This document shows positions 52,081 through 61,075 of a stretch of 64,000 nucleotides of DNA, one piece after another. Position numbers and translations under genes: made by a program. Source of the stretch: Tsukamurella paurometabola DSM 20162 (GTDB lineage Bacteria > Actinomycetota > Actinomycetes > Mycobacteriales > Mycobacteriaceae); contig NC_014158.1 in NCBI RefSeq assembly GCF_000092225.1, positions 4,154,001 to 4,218,000 on the forward strand, in the 5' to 3' direction. Each line of letters starts with the position of its first letter. Positions within the stretch are counted from its first letter, which is position 1. The notes below the pieces were generated by a model, which was not told the DNA's origin, searched no databases, and saw only the letters and a list, made by a program, of their open reading frames with translations.

Positions 52081-53397
52081 ATGCCACTGGAACCGGAGCG
52101 GCGTTCCGGGGATTCTCGACGAGTGAACTCGAAACTGAGGTTTCCGCACTACGCCTGGATCGTGGCCGGCGTCGCCTTCGTGACGATGCTCGGCGCGGCT
52201 GGATTCCGCTCCGTGCCGGGCGTGATGATGGACCCGCTGCACATGGAGTTCGGCTGGTCGCACGCCACGATCGGCGCCGCGATGTCGGTGAACATGGCCC
52301 TCTTCGGGCTCACCGCCCCCTTCTCCGCCGCACTCATGGACAAGCTCGGGGTGCGACCCGTCGTGATCGGCGCGCTGACGCTCGTCGCCGCCGGAACCGG
52401 TCTCGCAGTGTTCATGACAGACGCCTGGCAGTTGGTGCTGTTGTGGGGCGTGCTCGTCGGGCTCGGGACGGGCTCGCTGTCGACCGCCTTCGTCGCGACC
52501 ATCGCGATGCGCTGGTTCGTGGCCCGACGGGGCCTGGTGACCGGCGTTCTCACCGCGGCCAGCGCCACCGGGCAGCTCATCTTCCTGCCGGTGGTGGCGG
52601 CGATGTCGGAGTCGTACGGCTGGCGGACGGCCACGCTGGTGGTGACCGCGGTGGCCGTGGCGGTGATCCCGCTCGCCGGCCTGCTACTGCGATCGTGGCC
52701 TTACGACAAGGGAATTCCGCCCTTCGGTGCCAACGAGGTGGTCGCGCCGCCCGCACCGACGCAGGGCGCCGTGCGGGCGGCGTTCGCGGGCCTGGCCCTC
52801 GGCGCCCGTAGCCGGGCGTTCTGGCTCCTGGCGGCGAGCTTCGCGATCTGCGGGGCCACGACGAACGGCTTGCTGCAGACCCACTTCATCCCTGCCGCAG
52901 GCGATCACGGCATGCCCGCGACGGCAGCGGCGTCGCTGCTCGCGATCATCGGGGTGTTCGACGTGGTGGGCACCATCGCGTCGGGCTGGCTCACCGACCG
53001 TGTGGATTCGCGGATCCTGCTGGTGATCTACTACCTGGGCCGCGGGACGGCGCTCGCCTTGTTGCCGTCCCTGCTCTCGCCCCACGTCGCGCCCGGGCTG
53101 CTGGTGTTCATCCTGTTCTACGGCCTCGACTGGGTGGCCACGGTACCGCCCACCATGGCGTTGGCGCGCGAGCACTTCGGCGAGAACACGCCCGTGGTGT
53201 TCGGCTGGATCTTCGCCTCGCACCAGCTCGGCGCCGCGGTGGCGGCGTTCGGCGCGGGCTACATCCGCGATTCGACCGGCGGCTACGACCCGGCGTTCTA
53301 CACCGCCGGCGCCCTGTGTGTCGCTGCGGCGATCATGTGCTGGGCGGTACCGCGGGCTCGGCGGGCGGTTGCGGCGCCGGAGCCGGTGCCTGCCTGA
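52081..53397 (+). CDS. MFS transporter (monocarboxylate/OFA-like)
   Basis: A 438-residue transporter with 12 helices: HYAWIVAGVAFVTMLGAAGFRSVPGVM, FGWSHATIGAAMSVNMALFGLTAPF and DKLGVRPVV between helices 2 and 3. It fits the oxalate/formate and monocarboxylate-like MFS branch. ATG 52081 has no ribosome site and may start a leaderless message; GTG 52123 is an alternative. Confidence 0.82.
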   Translation: MPLEPERRSGDSRRVNSKLRFPHYAWIVAGVAFVTMLGAAGFRSVPGVMMDPLHMEFGWSHATIGAAMSVNMALFGLTAPFSAALMDKLGVRPVVIGALTLVAAGTGLAVFMTDAWQLVLLWGVLVGLGTGSLSTAFVATIAMRWFVARRGLVTGVLTAASATGQLIFLPVVAAMSESYGWRTATLVVTAVAVAVIPLAGLLLRSWPYDKGIPPFGANEVVAPPAPTQGAVRAAFAGLALGARSRAFWLLAASFAICGATTNGLLQTHFIPAAGDHGMPATAAASLLAIIGVFDVVGTIASGWLTDRVDSRILLVIYYLGRGTALALLPSLLSPHVAPGLLVFILFYGLDWVATVPPTMALAREHFGENTPVVFGWIFASHQLGAAVAAFGAGYIRDSTGGYDPAFYTAGALCVAAAIMCWAVPRARRAVAAPEPVPA

Positions 53398-53418
53398 TCG
53401 GGCCCCAGGGAAGTCCGT

Positions 53419-54120
53419 TCAGCAGTAGCCGCAGACGCCGGTGGCGGCGAGCTCGGTGAAACAGTTGGGGCAGAGCTTGGCCTGGCGCGGTTCGGGTTTC
53501 GCCGGGGCGGAGGTCTTCGCGGGCTTGGCGGCGGCTCCGGCGCTCACCCGAGGCGGTGCGCTGGTGCGCGCCTTCACGACGCGACCGGTCGATTTCGCGG
53601 GACGGGTCCGCGCGGCCTTGGCCTCGGCCACCCGGTGCGCCTCGGCCAACTTCGGGGTCAGTTGTGGCCCGGCACCGGCCGGGATCGCCGCCCCGTAGTG
53701 CAGGTAGCAGGCGAATCGCGCCGCGGCGGCGTGCTCGTCGAGATTGGCCGGAACCGGAAGCCCGGCGGCCGCGACCGCATAGGCGTATCCCTCGCCGACC
53801 TTCTGATCGTGCCCCACGGTGAGCGCCACGAGCGGCGGTTCCCCCGCGGCCTGGCAGCGGTCGGTGATGCGACGCTGGAGTGCCGCGATCCACGTGCGGA
53901 CCGGCGCACGGGTGGCGATGCCCACCTCCGCCTGAGCACGAGCCGCAAGCTCGGCGAAACTGATGTAAGCGCCGTAGCGGCCGGCGGTCTCGACCAGAGC
54001 GGTGTAGGCCGCGTCGGCCCAGCGATCGAGCGCCTCGTCGAACGGGACCGAGAGTTCGTTAGCGGTCCGCCACGCTTCGAGATCGATCGGGTCTTCAGGG
54101 GCAGCGCCGGGTTCGCTCAC
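53419..54120 (-). CDS. conserved protein with C-terminal zinc ribbon
   Basis: 233 residues. The N-terminal 145 residues (WADAAYTALVETAGRYGAYISFAELAARAQAEVGIATRAPVRTWIAAL...) look like a compact helical domain; then a basic Lys/Ala/Pro linker; then CPNCFTELAATGVCGYC, a CxxC-x8-CxxC zinc ribbon at the very end. The whole suits a nucleic-acid-associated protein. The function is not known. Confidence 0.6.
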   Translation of the reverse strand: MSEPGAAPEDPIDLEAWRTANELSVPFDEALDRWADAAYTALVETAGRYGAYISFAELAARAQAEVGIATRAPVRTWIAALQRRITDRCQAAGEPPLVALTVGHDQKVGEGYAYAVAAAGLPVPANLDEHAAAARFACYLHYGAAIPAGAGPQLTPKLAEAHRVAEAKAARTRPAKSTGRVVKARTSAPPRVSAGAAAKPAKTSAPAKPEPRQAKLCPNCFTELAATGVCGYC

Positions 54121-54168
54121 TGATTCATTTTACGTCCGGCCCCGGGGTGCAACGCAAACCGTTGCGCT

Positions 54169-54951
54169 CTACGTGAACTGGCGCACAACGTCGTACCCGA
54201 TCTTGCAGATGAACGCGGAGACGACCACCAGGAAGACGATCTTGACGAAGCCACTGCCCTTGGCGACGGCGGTCCGCGCGCCGAGATACCCGCCCGCCAC
54301 ATTGGCGCACGCCATGGCGATGCCGAGCTTCCAGAACCCCGCGCCCTGAGGTAGGAAGACCACGAGCGAGGCGAGGTTGGTGGCGAGATTGGCCACCTTC
54401 GCCTTGGCCGAGGCCTCCAGAAACGCGTAGCCCATCAGGCCGACCATCGCGAAGACGAAGAAGGAGCCGGTCCCCGGACCGAGCGCACCGTCGTAGACGC
54501 CGATCGCGAACCCGGCGATCCCGGCCGCGACGAGGTGGCGGTGCCCGGCGAACCGGAGCGCGGTGCTGCCACCGAGGTCCGGCTGACGCAGCGTGTAGAC
54601 GAACACCACGATCAACGCGGCGAGGATGATCGGGTTGAACGCCGCGCGCGGGATGTGCGAGGCGATGAGCGAGCCCGCGACGGCTCCCGCGAACGCGGGC
54701 AGCGCGAGGGCGATCGCGGTGCGCGCATCGGGCTTGACCCGCCGCCAGAACGTGATGCTGCTGGTGGTGGTGCCCGCGATGGAGGCCATCTTGTTGGTGG
54801 CGAGCAGGTGGATCGGCGCGGCCGTGGGAAAGGCGATCAGAAGCGCCGGGAGCTGGATCAGCCCGCCGCCGCCGACCACGGAGTCGACCCAGCCCGCGGC
54901 CAACGCGGCCAGCAGGAGAAGCAGCAGGGTCGTGGTTGCGATATCGGGCAC
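54169..54951 (-). CDS. TSUP (TauE/SafE) family membrane transporter
   Basis: 260 residues, about eight helices, with GWVDSVVGGGGLIQLPALLIAFP and the second-half partner GVYDGALGPGTGSFFVFAMV. This YfcA-like form differs from the TSUP protein at 2342. GTG 54951 is chosen, giving a start just before the first helix; an upstream extension would overlap the divergent gene's start. Confidence 0.82.
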   Translation of the reverse strand: MPDIATTTLLLLLLAALAAGWVDSVVGGGGLIQLPALLIAFPTAAPIHLLATNKMASIAGTTTSSITFWRRVKPDARTAIALALPAFAGAVAGSLIASHIPRAAFNPIILAALIVVFVYTLRQPDLGGSTALRFAGHRHLVAAGIAGFAIGVYDGALGPGTGSFFVFAMVGLMGYAFLEASAKAKVANLATNLASLVVFLPQGAGFWKLGIAMACANVAGGYLGARTAVAKGSGFVKIVFLVVVSAFICKIGYDVVRQFT

Positions 54952-54976
54952 CGGATCATCGTGCTGTAATGGCCTT

Positions 54977-55486
54977 GTGCATATCAACCCTTACGGCACG
55001 GATCCGGTGCTGCTCGCGGTCGACCTGGCGAACCACCCGCCTGCCGACCTCGCCGACCTGGTCCGACGGTGCGACGAGCACGCGATGTCGATCGAGTCCG
55101 TGGGCGATGGGGACTACGAGGGCTGCCGCGCGGTGATCGACGCGTGGCTCACCGTGGTAGATGCGGCCGAGGTGTCCGAGCGAGTGGACCGACTCAATGC
55201 CCTCCTCGCCACGCACGCCTCGTATCCACGGGTGACCGACCACACCGGTACCGGATGGCACATCCACTACCGCGAGTCCGGGGCCACCCTCGCAGGCCAG
55301 CTCGCGGTGCTGATTCTGACGGGGACAGCCCTGCACCTGACCGAGCGCGGGATGGGACGGCTGGGGCGATGCGCCTCCTCCGACTGCGAGCGCGTGTACG
55401 CCGACGTCTCGCGGAACGGTCGCCAGCGGTACTGCTCGCCGCGCTGCGGGAGCCGCGAAGCGGTGCGCAGACATCGGGCCGCGTGA
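54977..55486 (+). CDS. CGNR zinc-finger (ABATE-domain) protein
   Basis: 169 residues: an N-terminal ABATE-like domain (DPVLLAVDLANHPPADLADLVRRCDEH) and a C-terminal CGNR-type zinc finger in a variant form (GRCASSDCERVYADVSRNGRQRYCSPRCGSREAVRRHR). Putative stress or transcription regulator. GTG start; divergent from the TSUP gene and its likely regulator. Confidence 0.82.
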   Translation: MHINPYGTDPVLLAVDLANHPPADLADLVRRCDEHAMSIESVGDGDYEGCRAVIDAWLTVVDAAEVSERVDRLNALLATHASYPRVTDHTGTGWHIHYRESGATLAGQLAVLILTGTALHLTERGMGRLGRCASSDCERVYADVSRNGRQRYCSPRCGSREAVRRHRAA

Positions 55487-55558
55487 TCCAAGGTCTCCCG
55501 ATCATCCTTGGAGGTCTGCACAAGACACGCACCGGCCGAGCACCGTACGGTCGTCACC

Positions 55559-56116
55559 ATGCCCAACGACACCGCACTCGCCGACAGCCCCCTCACTCCC
55601 GAAGAGATCAGTGAGCGCGCGCAGGCGGCGGTGGGCTACCACTACGTGCACCCGGATACCTACGTGATCGGGCGCGAGAAGGTGCGCGAATACGCCCGCG
55701 CCTCCCAGTTCACCGACCCCCGCTACTTCGACGTGGCGGCGGCTGCCGAGGCCGGATACGACGATCTCGTCGCGCCGCCGATGCTCGTGAGCGTGGCGGG
55801 CATCGTCGCCAACCGGCATCTGTTCGACGATTCGGTGATCGGCTACGGCGCCAGCCAACTGCTGCAGGCCGACGAGTCGATGACCTACCACCACCCCGTG
55901 GTCGCCGGCCACGAGCTGACGATGCACGTCCACGTCGACAAGTACCGCCAGGTGGGCGGATTCGATATGGTCACCATCCGCAACGAGATGTACTCCCAGA
56001 GCGACGAGCACCTGGTCACGTTCTCCACCACTCTGATCGGCGGCTCCCCCGACGACGAGGCCGATTACGGCGACGTGGCCGAGAAGATCGTGATGCACGG
56101 GGTCATGAACGCCTGA
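55559..56116 (+). CDS. MaoC-like FAS1-type dehydratase-domain protein (HadA-like)
   Basis: 185 residues of hotdog fold: AVGYHYVHPDTYVIGREKVREYARAS, DDLVAPPMLVSVAGI and a DESMTYHHPVVAGHELTMHVHV segment, as in the N-terminal FAS1 dehydratase domain and in HadA/HadC of mycolic acid synthesis. The catalytic DxxxxH motif is not evident, as in HadA-type structural partners, and no HadB gene is adjacent. Could serve another beta-hydroxyacyl-CoA pathway. Confidence 0.72.
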   Translation: MPNDTALADSPLTPEEISERAQAAVGYHYVHPDTYVIGREKVREYARASQFTDPRYFDVAAAAEAGYDDLVAPPMLVSVAGIVANRHLFDDSVIGYGASQLLQADESMTYHHPVVAGHELTMHVHVDKYRQVGGFDMVTIRNEMYSQSDEHLVTFSTTLIGGSPDDEADYGDVAEKIVMHGVMNA

Positions 56117-56168
56117 GGCCTCATGGCCGTACGACGCGCACGCGGGTACCGAACCGCGGACCGTCGGG

Positions 56169-57128
56169 CTAGCGGCGGTTGCGGCGGCGCTCGGCCGGGG
56201 TCGCACCCTGTTCGCCCAGCGGCTCGTCGAGAATCTTCTCCTTACCGAGCACCGACCCCCGCAGACGCAACCGGATTCGCTGATCGAGCAGCATCATCCG
56301 CTGGTATTGATAGAGCGCCCAGGGGTTGACGACATCGGCGATGCGGAGCAGACGCAGCAACCGGTCGAACCACAGCTGCTCGGTATCACTCCAGCTCCAG
56401 CCGAGCATCTCCCGGAACTCGGGCGGCAGGTTGCCGCGCGTGAGGAAATGGTTGAGGGGACCGAACACCTTCGCCAGCACCCACCCGGGCGCGCCGAGCG
56501 CTTCGTTCAGAAACATGAAGTCCGACAGCGATTTCAGATCGTCGCGGACTTCGGGTGCGATGGACAGCGCAGGCCGCATCGATTCCCAGTAGGCCTCGAA
56601 CTCGGCCCAACTCTGCGGCCACGCCGATGCCGGCACGTTCACACCCGTCGCGAGTGGCTCACCCGCCCGAGTGAGCACGTCGAGCGTGTCGCGGTCGAGT
56701 GGGCCGTAGAGGAACTCGTACTGGTCGATGTAGAAGCGGAACAGGCACACGGCCACCCAGAGCTTTTGCGACCGCGAGTTGCCGCTGTACTTCACCGGAC
56801 TCGACGCGGTGGAGTGCACGTGCGCGTGTACCTTGGCGATCTCCTGGCGGAGCGCGGCGCGATCGTCGTCATTACCGGCGACAGCGACCACCAGGTACTG
56901 GCCTGTGGTACGCAATCGCTTGAACGGATGCCGTCGGGGGCTCCCCGATTCCACCCGGCTCTCGTGCACTCCGTGCCCGACGGCCGGCAGCGAGAGCTGC
57001 ATGATGATGTTCGCGACACCGCTGGTGAGGCCGACGAGCGTGAGCAGGTCCGCAAGCGTCTGCGGCTGCCGGGCGCGGCGGGAGCGGGTGAGAGCCTGAT
57101 CGACAACAGCCATATCCCTATCATGCAT
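56169..57128 (-). CDS. oxygenase MpaB-family (DUF2236) protein
   Basis: 319 residues with VAGNDDDRAALRQEIAKVHAHVHS, LWVAVCLFRFYIDQYEFLYGPLD and FLTRGNLPPEFREMLGWSWSDTEQ. This fits the DUF2236/ER-bound oxygenase MpaB family, haem-type oxygenases related to latex-clearing protein. ATG 57128 or ATG 57113 could be the start. Confidence 0.8.
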   Translation of the reverse strand: MHDRDMAVVDQALTRSRRARQPQTLADLLTLVGLTSGVANIIMQLSLPAVGHGVHESRVESGSPRRHPFKRLRTTGQYLVVAVAGNDDDRAALRQEIAKVHAHVHSTASSPVKYSGNSRSQKLWVAVCLFRFYIDQYEFLYGPLDRDTLDVLTRAGEPLATGVNVPASAWPQSWAEFEAYWESMRPALSIAPEVRDDLKSLSDFMFLNEALGAPGWVLAKVFGPLNHFLTRGNLPPEFREMLGWSWSDTEQLWFDRLLRLLRIADVVNPWALYQYQRMMLLDQRIRLRLRGSVLGKEKILDEPLGEQGATPAERRRNRR

Positions 57129-57179
57129 TCATCACCGCAAAGATGCACCCGTTTCGAGAACATCGAATAACTTCGTTGC

Positions 57180-57467
57180 TCAGTTGAGCCGTTCGGTGAG
57201 GTGCACCGTCACGTCGTCACCGTCGGTCTTGCCGATCTTCCTGCGGATCGCGGCGGAGACGGGGAGCTTGTGCGTGCCGTCGCCGAGCGCCATGAACGAC
57301 GAGGTGAACGGCTCACCGTCGACGGTCCCCGCGACCTTCACCAGCCCGCGGGTGCCGAAGATCGTGGCGGAGTCGGGAAGCTGCACGCACGTCCACGTGT
57401 CTCCCTCCCGCACCTTGCCGAGTCTGGCCGTGAACGTGATGTCGAGCGGGCCTGCCGTGGCTTCCAT
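57180..57467 (-). CDS. DUF1905-family protein
   Basis: 95 residues forming a small beta barrel ([77 protein letters not shown]). The DUF1905 signature is clear; the role is unknown, and relatives are often fused to YdeI-type OmdA domains. Last clearly ordinary chromosomal gene before the accessory region. Confidence 0.83.
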   Translation of the reverse strand: MEATAGPLDITFTARLGKVREGDTWTCVQLPDSATIFGTRGLVKVAGTVDGEPFTSSFMALGDGTHKLPVSAAIRRKIGKTDGDDVTVHLTERLN

Positions 57468-57543
57468 GAAGCCTCCTTGGAAACGAAGTGCCGGTGGAGT
57501 CCAGTGTCCACCGGCGTGATCGCCGTGTCCGAGCTTCTGCTCT

Positions 57544-57580
57544 ACGGAAGCGGAGGGACTTGAACCCCAGTGGTATCACG
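57544..57580 (-). other. tRNA 3'-end-like segment, possible attachment-site remnant
   Basis: Read on the minus strand, CTGGGGTTCAAGTCCC followed by TCCGCTTCCG resembles a T arm plus acceptor strand of a tRNA. Base pairing of the T stem is imperfect and there is no D arm or anticodon arm, so this is not a tRNA gene. Fragments like this can remain where an element has integrated into a tRNA gene. Speculative. Confidence 0.25.
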
Positions 57581-57657
57581 CACGCTCGCTTTGAGACCGC
57601 CGTGGGAGCCTCCGTTTGATGCGACAATTGAGCGCAAACAGATATCCGGACAGGGGG

Positions 57658-57737
57658 ACGTCCGGGTGTCGGACTCCCTGTCCCGCTGTCCGGTACGCGT
57701 GTCTGCCTGTCCGATAGAACCACGTCTGGGTGTCGGA
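57658..57737. repeat. short direct repeats rich in TGTCCG/CGGACA
   Basis: ACGTCCGGGTGTCGGA (57658-57673) recurs as ACGTCTGGGTGTCGGA (57722-57737), with 64 bp between starts; CTGTCCGG and CTGTCCGA lie between, and CCGGACA just before. An iteron-like or operator cluster; what binds it is unknown. Confidence 0.5.
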
Positions 57738-58365
57738 TGGTGGCTGACGATATTCGCCGCCTGGCGGCCCCTTCCCACGGCGGTGAGGTGAGGTCAATCG
57801 AGATCCATGCCGCCTGCAACCGATCCCGCGCCGAGAGGAGCTCCGGTGGGAAGACGGAGTACACGCCGCGGTAGCCGGCCGGTTGGACGGTACCGCGCTT
57901 GCTCGCGCGGAAGAGCGCTTCGGGATGAATGGCCATGGAAGGCGAGCCGGCGGATCGCGGCGTCCGTCGCGGCAACGGCCTCCTTCGATCCGGTCACGGC
58001 TTCAACCCTGGCAGAACGCCTGGAGCCTCGGTTGACGACGCACTGGGGGAGAATCGGGATGCGTGGCCGGCGATGCGCGCGGGCCCGGGGATCTGGCAGC
58101 GGCGCTGTGACCGAGACATCACGATCCAGTATGAGCGTTTCGTCAACTGGAAGCGCTCGCAACGCACGTCAAGGGCGACGTCGGCCTCCTGACCTGCGAG
58201 TTTCCAATCCTGCGTCTCACGCGCAAGCGATTCAGGATCGAGAGCTCCGAATGTGTCAATTGCATAACGGTCGTTCGCGGGGCTTCCAAAAAGCCTGAAC
58301 GTCTGCTTCAGTGTTACGAAAGTTGCGTATGAGACTGATGTGAATTCAGTGAGGGTGGGGACAAC

Positions 58366-59397
58366 GTGATCGGTAATGGTGTGAATCAGGCTGCGCGACG
58401 GGGCAACCTCGAGCAGAGGCGCCGAAACCGCGATACCAAGTCGAACCTGCGGACCGCGGCTGCGATCACGGTCGTCAGCGGTGTTGCTCTCGCGGGTGGC
58501 GTCGTCGCGGCGGCACCGCCGGCGGCGGACAAGGCGCCGCGGCCCGGAGCTATCCGGACGGGCTTGTTCGCCGACACCTCCCGAGCGCTAGAGACCCGCG
58601 AGGGCTACGTGATTCGGGCGTGGAAGTACGGCGAGGAGCTGCGGTCGATCATCCCGCTCGGTCGTGCCTTGAACACGTACGAGGCGATAGTCTCGATAGC
58701 CGGTGAGGGGCTGATCGAGTTCAAGGATCCGAAGAATAAGCCGAAGGTGCCGATCCGGAGCGCGTCGATCACGGTGGGCCTGACCTTGGCGTGCGCGGCC
58801 ACCCCGCAGAACCTGCAGATCGGCGGCACCCTGTCGAATGCGGTGAACGCGTCGGTGACGCCGTCGTTGTCGGGCACCGTCGGTGCCACTGCGGGCGGCC
58901 AGGGCGGGTCGAGCGGCGGACAGGGCAGCGGCTCAGTGAACGGATCGATCACCCCCAGCATCTCGGGGACGCTCGGCGACACGGTCACCACGTCCGGAAC
59001 CATGACCGGCACCATCGCACCGGGAACGTCGAAGGACTTCCCGGTCGCCAAGAAGAGCCTCACTGGCCAGTCCGGGTATGTGGTGACTAAGGAGACGCGG
59101 ATCGCGATGGACTCGTGCCTCGGCGGCGCGCAGGTCCGTGCGTACGCCACCGCGACGCTGTCGACCGATCAGGGCGATTCGGCGATCACGACGTACGGTA
59201 AGCCGCTGTTCATCGAGCGCGACAACCCCGGGCCCGCGAAGAACCCGCCGACGGTCACCGAGGATCCGAAGCCGGCCCCGGCTCCTGCTGCGTGGGTTCT
59301 AGCGATCCCCGCAACACCGCGGATAGCAAGGAGTTGCGGGGATCGTGCATTCACCGATGGTGAAGAAGAGGTTCTTCAAGGAATTGGACGTGTCTGA
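58366..59397 (+). CDS. MspA-family porin, tail replaced by IS30 sequence
   Basis: 343 residues as it stands. A signal-like segment (TAAAITVVSGVALAGGVVAAA) is followed by an MspA-type beta domain whose closing strands (GAQVRAYATATLSTDQGDSAITTYGKPLFI) match the end of mycobacterial MspA. A Gly/Ser-rich insert (GGQGGSSGGQGSGS) is unlike classical MspA. Up to residue 308 the sequence is native; the last 35 residues come from the element end. Mature MspA makes an octameric outer-membrane channel, and the core here seems intact. GTG 58366 follows GGGTGGGG. Confidence 0.75.
   Translation: MIGNGVNQAARRGNLEQRRRNRDTKSNLRTAAAITVVSGVALAGGVVAAAPPAADKAPRPGAIRTGLFADTSRALETREGYVIRAWKYGEELRSIIPLGRALNTYEAIVSIAGEGLIEFKDPKNKPKVPIRSASITVGLTLACAATPQNLQIGGTLSNAVNASVTPSLSGTVGATAGGQGGSSGGQGSGSVNGSITPSISGTLGDTVTTSGTMTGTIAPGTSKDFPVAKKSLTGQSGYVVTKETRIAMDSCLGGAQVRAYATATLSTDQGDSAITTYGKPLFIERDNPGPAKNPPTVTEDPKPAPAPAAWVLAIPATPRIARSCGDRAFTDGEEEVLQGIGRV
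59304..59344 (+). promoter_or_regulatory. hairpin over the transposase ribosome site, copy 2
   Basis: Same 12-bp stem and 17-base loop as in copy 1, directly before GTG 59345, with AAGGAG at the loop border. Confidence 0.6.
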
Positions 59398-60718
59398 CGG
59401 CAATGTGTCGGTCGCTGCTAGGGCGGCGGGGGTGACAGTGAATACGGCGTTTGGATGGATGCGCAGGGCGGGCCTGCGTGGACGTGGGAGCACTAGCAAT
59501 GGTGGTCATCCCGGCCGGGCCGAGTACGACCGGCTTCGCCGTGAGGGGGTGCTGCGGCCGGACGCTGCTCGGCGTGTCGGTGTCAGCGTTCGCACTGCTG
59601 GGGACTGGGATCGAGGGGTGCGCAAGATTGGCGATACTCGTATCCATCCCGACGGACGCAAGATCGATTACCTGACAGGTGCGGTCACGTGGGTCGGAGT
59701 GGAATCGGATGCACCGAGGCAGCGGAGCCTGCATCCACGGTTTCTGACCTTGACCGAGCGGGAAACTATCGCTGACATGCGCCGCGAGGGGGCATCGCTG
59801 CGGGCCATCGGCAGGGAGCTCGGCCGGCCAGCATCGACGATCAAACGGGAGATCGACGCTGGCGTTGTCAACGGTGCCTATCGCCCGCATCAGGCGCACC
59901 GCAGGTGGGAAAAGAGCCGGTCACGGCCGAAGCCAGCGAAACTGGCCCAGGCCGGTCCGCTGCGGGACTACGTCGAGAACAAACTGCAGGACCAGTGGTC
60001 CCCAGAGCAGATATGTCACTCTCTAGTGACCGAGTTCCCCAACGAGCAAAGTATGCGTGTGAGCGTCGAGACGATCTACCAGTCGATCTACGTTCAGGCT
60101 CGGGGCGGCCTGCGCCGTGAAGTCGCGATGGCCTTGCGAACGGGCCGCACCCGCCGCAAGCCCCACCGCCGCGCCGAACATCGCACCAGACGATTCGTCG
60201 ACAAGATGGTGATGATCTCCGACCGGCCCGCCGAGGTCGAGGATCGAGCCGTGCCAGGCCACTGGGAAGGTGACCTGATCGTCGGTACTCGCAGCGAGTC
60301 CGCGATCGTCACACTCGTCGAACGCTCCACCCGCTACGTCATGCTCGGCCACCTGCCTGGCGGCCACTCCGCCGAAGAAGTCCGTGACGTGCTGGTTTCG
60401 TTGATCGGAAATCTCCCAGGACATTTGCGGGGATCACTGACCTGGGACCAGGGCTGCGAGATGGCCGCCCACCAACAATTCACGGTCGCCACCGGGGTTC
60501 CGGTCTACTTCTGCGATCCCCACTCACCCTGGCAGCGCGGAAGCAACGAGAACACCAATGGACTACTGCGCCAGTACTTCCCGAAAGGCACCGACCTGAG
60601 CGCCTACGGCCGCGAAGACCTCGAACTCGTCGCCCAGAAACTCAATCGCCGACCACGCAAAACGCTCGGCTGGAAGACACCAGCCGAGCGTTTGCGTGAC
60701 CTCATTACAGCTCGCTAG
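59345..60718 (+). CDS. IS30-family transposase, copy 2
   Basis: 457 residues, matching the product of copy 1: HTH_38 domain and DDE catalytic domain intact, no frameshift. Both copies therefore look capable of transposition. The GTG start lies 11 bases after AAGGAG. Confidence 0.93.
   Translation: MHSPMVKKRFFKELDVSDGNVSVAARAAGVTVNTAFGWMRRAGLRGRGSTSNGGHPGRAEYDRLRREGVLRPDAARRVGVSVRTAGDWDRGVRKIGDTRIHPDGRKIDYLTGAVTWVGVESDAPRQRSLHPRFLTLTERETIADMRREGASLRAIGRELGRPASTIKREIDAGVVNGAYRPHQAHRRWEKSRSRPKPAKLAQAGPLRDYVENKLQDQWSPEQICHSLVTEFPNEQSMRVSVETIYQSIYVQARGGLRREVAMALRTGRTRRKPHRRAEHRTRRFVDKMVMISDRPAEVEDRAVPGHWEGDLIVGTRSESAIVTLVERSTRYVMLGHLPGGHSAEEVRDVLVSLIGNLPGHLRGSLTWDQGCEMAAHQQFTVATGVPVYFCDPHSPWQRGSNENTNGLLRQYFPKGTDLSAYGREDLELVAQKLNRRPRKTLGWKTPAERLRDLITAR
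60656..60696. terminator. long hairpin inside the 3' end of the transposase gene, copy 2
   Basis: Mirror of the copy 1 hairpin: a stem of about 17 bp between the CGCAAAACGCTCGGCTGG-type arms, within the last codons of the transposase and beyond the passenger gene's stop. Confidence 0.55.
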
Positions 60719-60771
60719 CACCGATGCCCCGCGCTCGTATCGCGAGCGTAGGACATCGTGCGGCGTTTGGA

Positions 60772-60930
60772 TCAGTGCTCGTCGTAGTGGTCACCATGCG
60801 GAGCGTGACGGTGCCCATCGTGGACGTAGTCCACGTGATCGCCGTGCTGGATAGCCTCGTGGCCGCAGTCGGGTCCATGGGCATGGTCGGAGTGGTCGTG
60901 TGCCAGGTGCTCAGTGCGCGTCATCGTCAT
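60772..60930 (-). CDS. 52-residue His-rich protein carried by IS30 copy 2
   Basis: Same product as the passenger of copy 1 (14 His in 52 residues). Its leaderless promoter TATAAT lies at 60938-60943. Convergent with the transposase; 53 bp separate the two stops. Confidence 0.75.
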   Translation of the reverse strand: MTMTRTEHLAHDHSDHAHGPDCGHEAIQHGDHVDYVHDGHRHAPHGDHYDEH

Positions 60931-61075
60931 AGGCATGATTATATGCGAATGCGTGCACGTAATGCAACGAGCACCGCGGATCCCAGAAGCGCTCCGCTGG
61001 AATACTCAGCGGAGCACTTCCGTATGGTGGGCCCTACCAGGCTCGGTGTTGCGACGATCCCTAGAATCCGCCCTG

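Larger units (their letters stand above)
57468..58365. other. gene-poor stretch at the edge of the accessory region
   Basis: About 900 bp with no frame I can support: the open frames show no domain, no convincing ribosome site and overlap one another on both strands. It contains a tRNA-3'-end-like segment (57544-57580) and short repeats (57658-57737). It ends in a promoter-like, less GC-rich stretch before the porin gene, which starts behind GGGTGGGG. Confidence 0.6.
59291..61072 (+). mobile_element. IS30-family element, copy 2, with His-rich passenger gene
   Basis: 1,782 bp, the same length as copy 1 and opposite in orientation. Terminal repeats are 59291-59319 and 61044-61072. A 3-bp target duplication CTG is at 59288-59290 and 61073-61075. 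Every landmark maps to copy 1 by mirror coordinates, and the encoded proteins match. It is inserted in the Pro/Ala/Lys-rich tail of the MspA-family gene. Confidence 0.93.

Noticed and set aside
57544-57580. A functional tRNA gene at the porin border
   Set aside because: Only a T-arm/acceptor-like segment exists; D arm and anticodon arm are missing and the T stem is mismatched.
57794-58298. Open frames of 120-160 codons on both strands in the gene-poor border
   Set aside because: Arg/Pro-rich, mutually overlapping, no ribosome site or recognisable domain.
30431-61072. Inversion already fixed between the two IS copies
   Set aside because: Each copy has matching 3-bp duplications on its own sides, and both host genes are restored by their own flanks, so the present order is the original one.
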